DNA of 64,000 nt. Origin: Paraspadella gotoi (Eukaryota; Chaetognatha). A program made the translations under genes and the position numbers. This document shows, in pieces, positions 58,905-64,000 of this stretch (position 1 is its first letter; every line of letters starts with the position of its first letter). Where the stretch lies: assembly GCA_051294375.1 (NCBI GenBank), contig CM119268.1, positions 21,658,010-21,722,009 of the forward strand, in the 5' to 3' direction. Under the pieces are notes generated by a model. It had not been told where the DNA came from. It saw only the letters and a program-made list of their open reading frames with translations, and searched no databases.

Positions 58905-59045
58905 AGCGAGACTGTGAGAGAGTCTTGATTGAAAGCTTGCAGGGACCTGCTATGTCATTATCTAGTAAGTAAAACCACCAAAGCCTGTCCAAAGTCAGGG
59001 GCAAGATAGCTTATTTATTGAAAGAATGGATAATTTTTATATTGG
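58905..59045 (-). mobile_element. SINE S7 tail copy
   Basis: GAGACTGTGAGAGAGTCTTG, TGCAGGGACCTGCTATGTCA and GGGGCAAGATAGCTTATTTA, the inverse of 56225-56355. Confidence 0.65.
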
Positions 59046-59282
59046 TTGTACCAATTTCTTATAGTAATTATAGTAATTATAGTAATTCGCAAAAAACAAT
59101 TAGACGACGTTTAAATGAAATTATAACGACAAAATTTTTTTACATCTAGTTCCTAACAAAATTTAAAATTAATAAACAAATTATTTAATTTTTAAAAATG
59201 ATTAACATCATAAACTTTGTTTAATAAGTTTTTGTCTTTTGCTGATAAAAGAAATAACTATATTAATGTATTATATATTTAC

Positions 59283-59456
59283 CTGGAAGAAAGACAATCG
59301 ATCCAATGACTCGGAAAATATTCTTGGGAATTTTTTCGGAAGAAAAAAAAAGTAAGAAAAAGTTTTGAGAAAAGAATAGTTTTCTTCTGCGCGACTAAAC
59401 GACCTTCGAGAAGATGGTGGGCTCGTGGCATTTCCTTTTCTCTGGTTGTTGCCCTC
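59283..59456 (-). CDS. Candidate exon of the Thr/Pro-rich gene
   Basis: Minus-strand frame open from the GA run to a good donor CTTCCAG|GTAAAT at 59283 in phase 0, matching the phase of the exon starting at 58785. It encodes NATSPPSSRRSFSR and IFSESLDRLSFFQ. The upstream sequence is a GA run rather than a polypyrimidine tract, so the 5' edge is unknown and the exon may be spurious. Confidence 0.25.
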
Positions 59457-59495
59457 TCTCTCTCTATCTCTCTTTCTTGCTCTCTATCTCGCTCC

Positions 59496-61500
<2,005 letters not shown>

Positions 61501-62614
61501 TTATAGTTTTGTAACGAATGCGTCTTCATCGACTTCCTGCGACTGCTGTGACTCCTGCCGCGACCGCTGCTGCATTCTCTGCTGCATGAACTCGGGTTTC
61601 ATCGCGGGTTTCGGTTTCACCGCCGGCGGCGGCGGCCGCAACTTGAAGCCTTCTGGCGAAGCGGCGGGCAGGGCGGGCAAGACCCTTACTGCCCGCGCTC
61701 CTGGCGGAGGCGGATCGTGCTGAGTGAGAGGGCTGCCCGCGACGGCACGAGGCTGCGGCGTCGGGTCATCGAAGCGAGCCCCGTCGTTTGCGGGAGGAAC
61801 GCCTGCTCGACGGGAGTAGGGCGGCTCTCCCATCCCACGTGGCTGCCCGACCAGAGGGCTTTTTGGGGCGACTTCCTGTCTGGGGAACCGCAAGACCGCC
61901 TGTTGGGAAGGCGGCTCCCCTGACGACTGAAGCGCCTGTTCGACCGTAGCGGCTTTGGCGGCGGCTGCAGCGCCTATATCTTCTCTTCCTTCTCCCGGTG
62001 GACGAAAGGCTCCTTCTCTCGACAACCCCGTCGATCGATCATCTTCATCGTCATCATCTTCGTCCAGAAGCCTCGGATCGGATCCTCGACGAAAGCATCG
62101 AGGTTGTTGGTAGTGAGGCGTTGGTGATTGAACAGGCCTTTGGAGTGTCGTCACTGGAGACTGGACGGGACGCTGGAGTGTGTTGACAGTCGATTGGACG
62201 GGACGCTGAAAAGCGTTGCTCGAAGAGTCGTCGGGACTCTCTGAAGGTGGCTGCAACGACATGGAAGGATCATCGAATCCGCAGCCGCCGTGACGAGGCG
62301 CTGCGGACTCCGGATGACGATGGAGATGTTGGGGATGATGTCGGTAGTGTTGAGGAGAAGTCTGAGCCGCTTGACGGGGGCGTCGACGGTCGACTTCGGT
62401 GTGGTCGTTGTAAGAGTGTTCGATCGGAGGATATCTGGGATTGATTTCTGTTTTTAAGAATCCTCAAACGGGAAAGCGGATGAATTCGTCTACCTGAAGT
62501 GATGCTGTTGTTGAATTTGCTGTTGTTGTTGAAGGTCGTTTGATCTCTGAGGTTTGTGTTGACTGACGGAGGAAAAGTCAGAGACGTCACTCGGAAGTCG
62601 ACTCCTGCTCAAAA

Positions 62615-62671
<57 letters not shown>

Positions 62672-63385
62672 AGAGAGGAGATGCAATTATACGAACCTGA
62701 TTGGAATCTCGTACAATGCAAAAGCACAACCAAGCAATTTTATACGAACCTGATTGGAATCTCGTACAAAGTGTCGTCGTGCTTGACCGTCTTGTACTGA
62801 CGCGGAGGCAGCGGGTAATCGGCGAATCGCGGCAAAGGCGAACCCGACTGCGGCGAAGATGGCAGCGGCGATTGCGGCGAAATCGGCGACGGGGAACGCA
62901 CGAGACGAGGCGAATCTATAAGGGGCCGCGGCGATCGCCGGCACCTAGGGCGAGGGGAGGAAAGAAGAGTGAGTGGGTGTGAAAATGTCTTTCGCCTTTC
63001 CCCCGCAGCTGCCCGAACTTACCTCGGCGACAGATTCCCGCCTCCGCTGCTGCTGCATGTGCTGTTGACCTCGGACGAAGTGTAACCGTAATTACGATGT
63101 CCCTCCATCTGCTCCACGTCTCTCCCTTTTCGATGATGATGATGATGATGGTAATGATGCTGCATCAACTGCTGCTCCTTCAGCTGCGGTTCCAACCGCA
63201 GCAGCTTCCCCGGCTGCACCGACCAAGCAATCGCCATCCAGAGTCTCTTTTGGAAAGAGAGAGAATGAGAACTGAACTTTTTGAATCGATGAGCGACGAC
63301 GACGCAACCGGTGATGACGAAGATGAAGATGGGAATTACGGAGAGGGCCCATCCGAAGTGGGTCGACCACTCGGGGTAGTGGTAG
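61501..63385 (-). CDS. SLC6-type neurotransmitter transporter, C-terminal exons with a very long tail
   Basis: Exons 63385-63023, 62944-62750, 62604-62494 and 62434-61501, all in phase 2 and in one frame, about 533 residues. The first starts YHYPEWSTHFGWALSVIP with a hydrophobic helix through VITGCVVVAH and then FQKRLWMAIAWSVQPG, matching the last SLC6 transmembrane helix (Y.YP.W...GW) and the family's F..RL...P tail start. SLC6 proteins are Na+/Cl--coupled symporters for amines and amino acids; substrate cannot be told from this end. The remaining ~500 residues are low-complexity: a His run, SPRPL/SPISPQSPLP repeats, Gln-rich, FQRPVQSTVN repeats, poly-Ala, Pro-rich, ending DEDAFVTKL (class I PDZ-ligand form S/T-x-L). 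Usual SLC6 tails are tens of residues. The membrane core lies beyond the right edge. Confidence 0.8.
62610..62684. repeat. (GA)n microsatellite beside SLC6 exon
   Basis: GA run in the intron between exons 62944-62750 and 62604-62494, with the duplicated donor on its other side. Confidence 0.95.
62691..62769 (-). repeat. Duplication of SLC6 exon end plus donor site
   Basis: TACGAACCTGATTGGAATCT with CGTACAA occurs at 62691-62717 and 62743-62769 (52 bp apart). On the minus strand this is the exon end GAGATTCCAATCAG with its donor GTTCGTATAA, twice. Only the first-met copy (62750|62749) keeps the frame; reading into the second gives IRFV then stop. Confidence 0.88.
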
Positions 63386-63700
63386 CTGTGGGGGAAAAGA
63401 GGAAGAGGGCTCTGGTCAATAGAGCATTTAAAAGTAACAAAAAATGAGAATATAAACGGGATTTCAATCATTCATCGTCGATTTTACTGTAAGTCATGTC
63501 TGTAGAATTCAATGGTGATAATGAATTTTTTCCATGAAAACCGTCTTGTTTGTCGCCCGAAGCGATTTTTAAAGCTTGTTTGATGCAAAAAAATATAAGA
63601 GAAAACTAAAAAATTAGTGTGGGACCAAGCTTTAGTTTATAGGAAAAATAACGAGAATTCTATAAATACAATATAAATATTTTGTGTTTGGGAGTGTGGG

Positions 63701-63731
<31 letters not shown>

Positions 63732-64000
63732 ATTGGAGACGGATTCGCGTGGACGCCGATGGACCGATGGAAACTACGAACATTTATAAACTCCTTTCAG
63801 TTATAAATAATCTTTATTGATTGTCATTACTTATCATTTATTGATCTGTTTCCTTTTAGTGAAAGAGTATCGTGCTATATTAATAAATGATATGTGTCAG
63901 AATATATGGTTCTTGGTCCGCGTCTCCCTCATTCATATTGTGCGCCTCTGTATCTCTCTCAGATCCATACAGTAGGACTTTTAGCATCTGTCGACAGCGC
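63386..64000. other. SLC6 intron upstream of the last membrane exon
   Basis: Polypyrimidine acceptor CCCTCTTCCTCTTTTCCCCC-ACAG just above 63385. A (GT)n run at 63693-63731. No further SLC6 exon is seen before the window edge. Confidence 0.6.

Overview
The window is animal nuclear DNA. Coding sequence is split into short exons with GT-AG introns, introns reach many kilobases, and the space between exons is filled with microsatellites, minisatellites, tRNA-derived SINEs and small inverted-repeat DNA transposons. Two assembly gaps (runs of N) are present. Recognisable families (GAF-domain phosphodiesterase, trefoil-trypsin, FEZ/UNC-76, SLC6 transporter) show a metazoan; I cannot fix the phylum. 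No prokaryotic operon, CRISPR array, rRNA or intact tRNA gene is visible.

Left block (1-35 kb, plus strand, AT-rich exons): two tandem genes of one family. Only the last two exons of the first lie in the window (561-732, 3663-3831). The second runs from 5918 to 34971; I could join 14 exons in one frame, giving a predicted protein of 891 residues with a GAF-A/GAF-B/PDE-catalytic layout like PDE5/6/11. By hand alignment the PDE fold is kept, but all four metal ligands and the purine-gripping glutamine are replaced. This looks like an expressed, catalytically dead PDE family and is the main result. Its introns hold a 5-kb inverted repeat beside a gap, foldback elements, hammerhead-ribozyme-like motifs and several minisatellites.

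Middle block (35-48 kb, minus strand, GC-rich exons): a gene with two trefoil domains and a complete trypsin-type protease domain (catalytic exons 42439 to 38071), preceded by in-phase proline-rich exons back to an ATG at 45164. Upstream on the same strand, two exons (47418-47263, 46413-46090) encode a single-pass membrane protein whose stop codon and polyadenylation signal come from an inserted MITE. These may be the original N-terminal exons of a type II transmembrane protease, or a separate gene.

Right block (48-64 kb): the 5' part of a FEZ/UNC-76 homologue (plus strand, 53924-56904), an unrecognised Thr/Pro-rich gene (minus, 58785-57646), and the C-terminal end of an SLC6 transporter (minus, 63385-61501) with an unusually long cytoplasmic tail of about 500 residues ending in a PDZ-ligand-like sequence. 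In both the FEZ and SLC6 genes one exon end, with its splice donor, has been tandemly duplicated beside a GA/CT microsatellite. FEZ and SLC6 are both neuronal-type families, but nothing here shows that the genes act together.

Gene models are hand-spliced from phase, GT-AG signals and family resemblance. Domain alignments are from memory of the families; no search was run.
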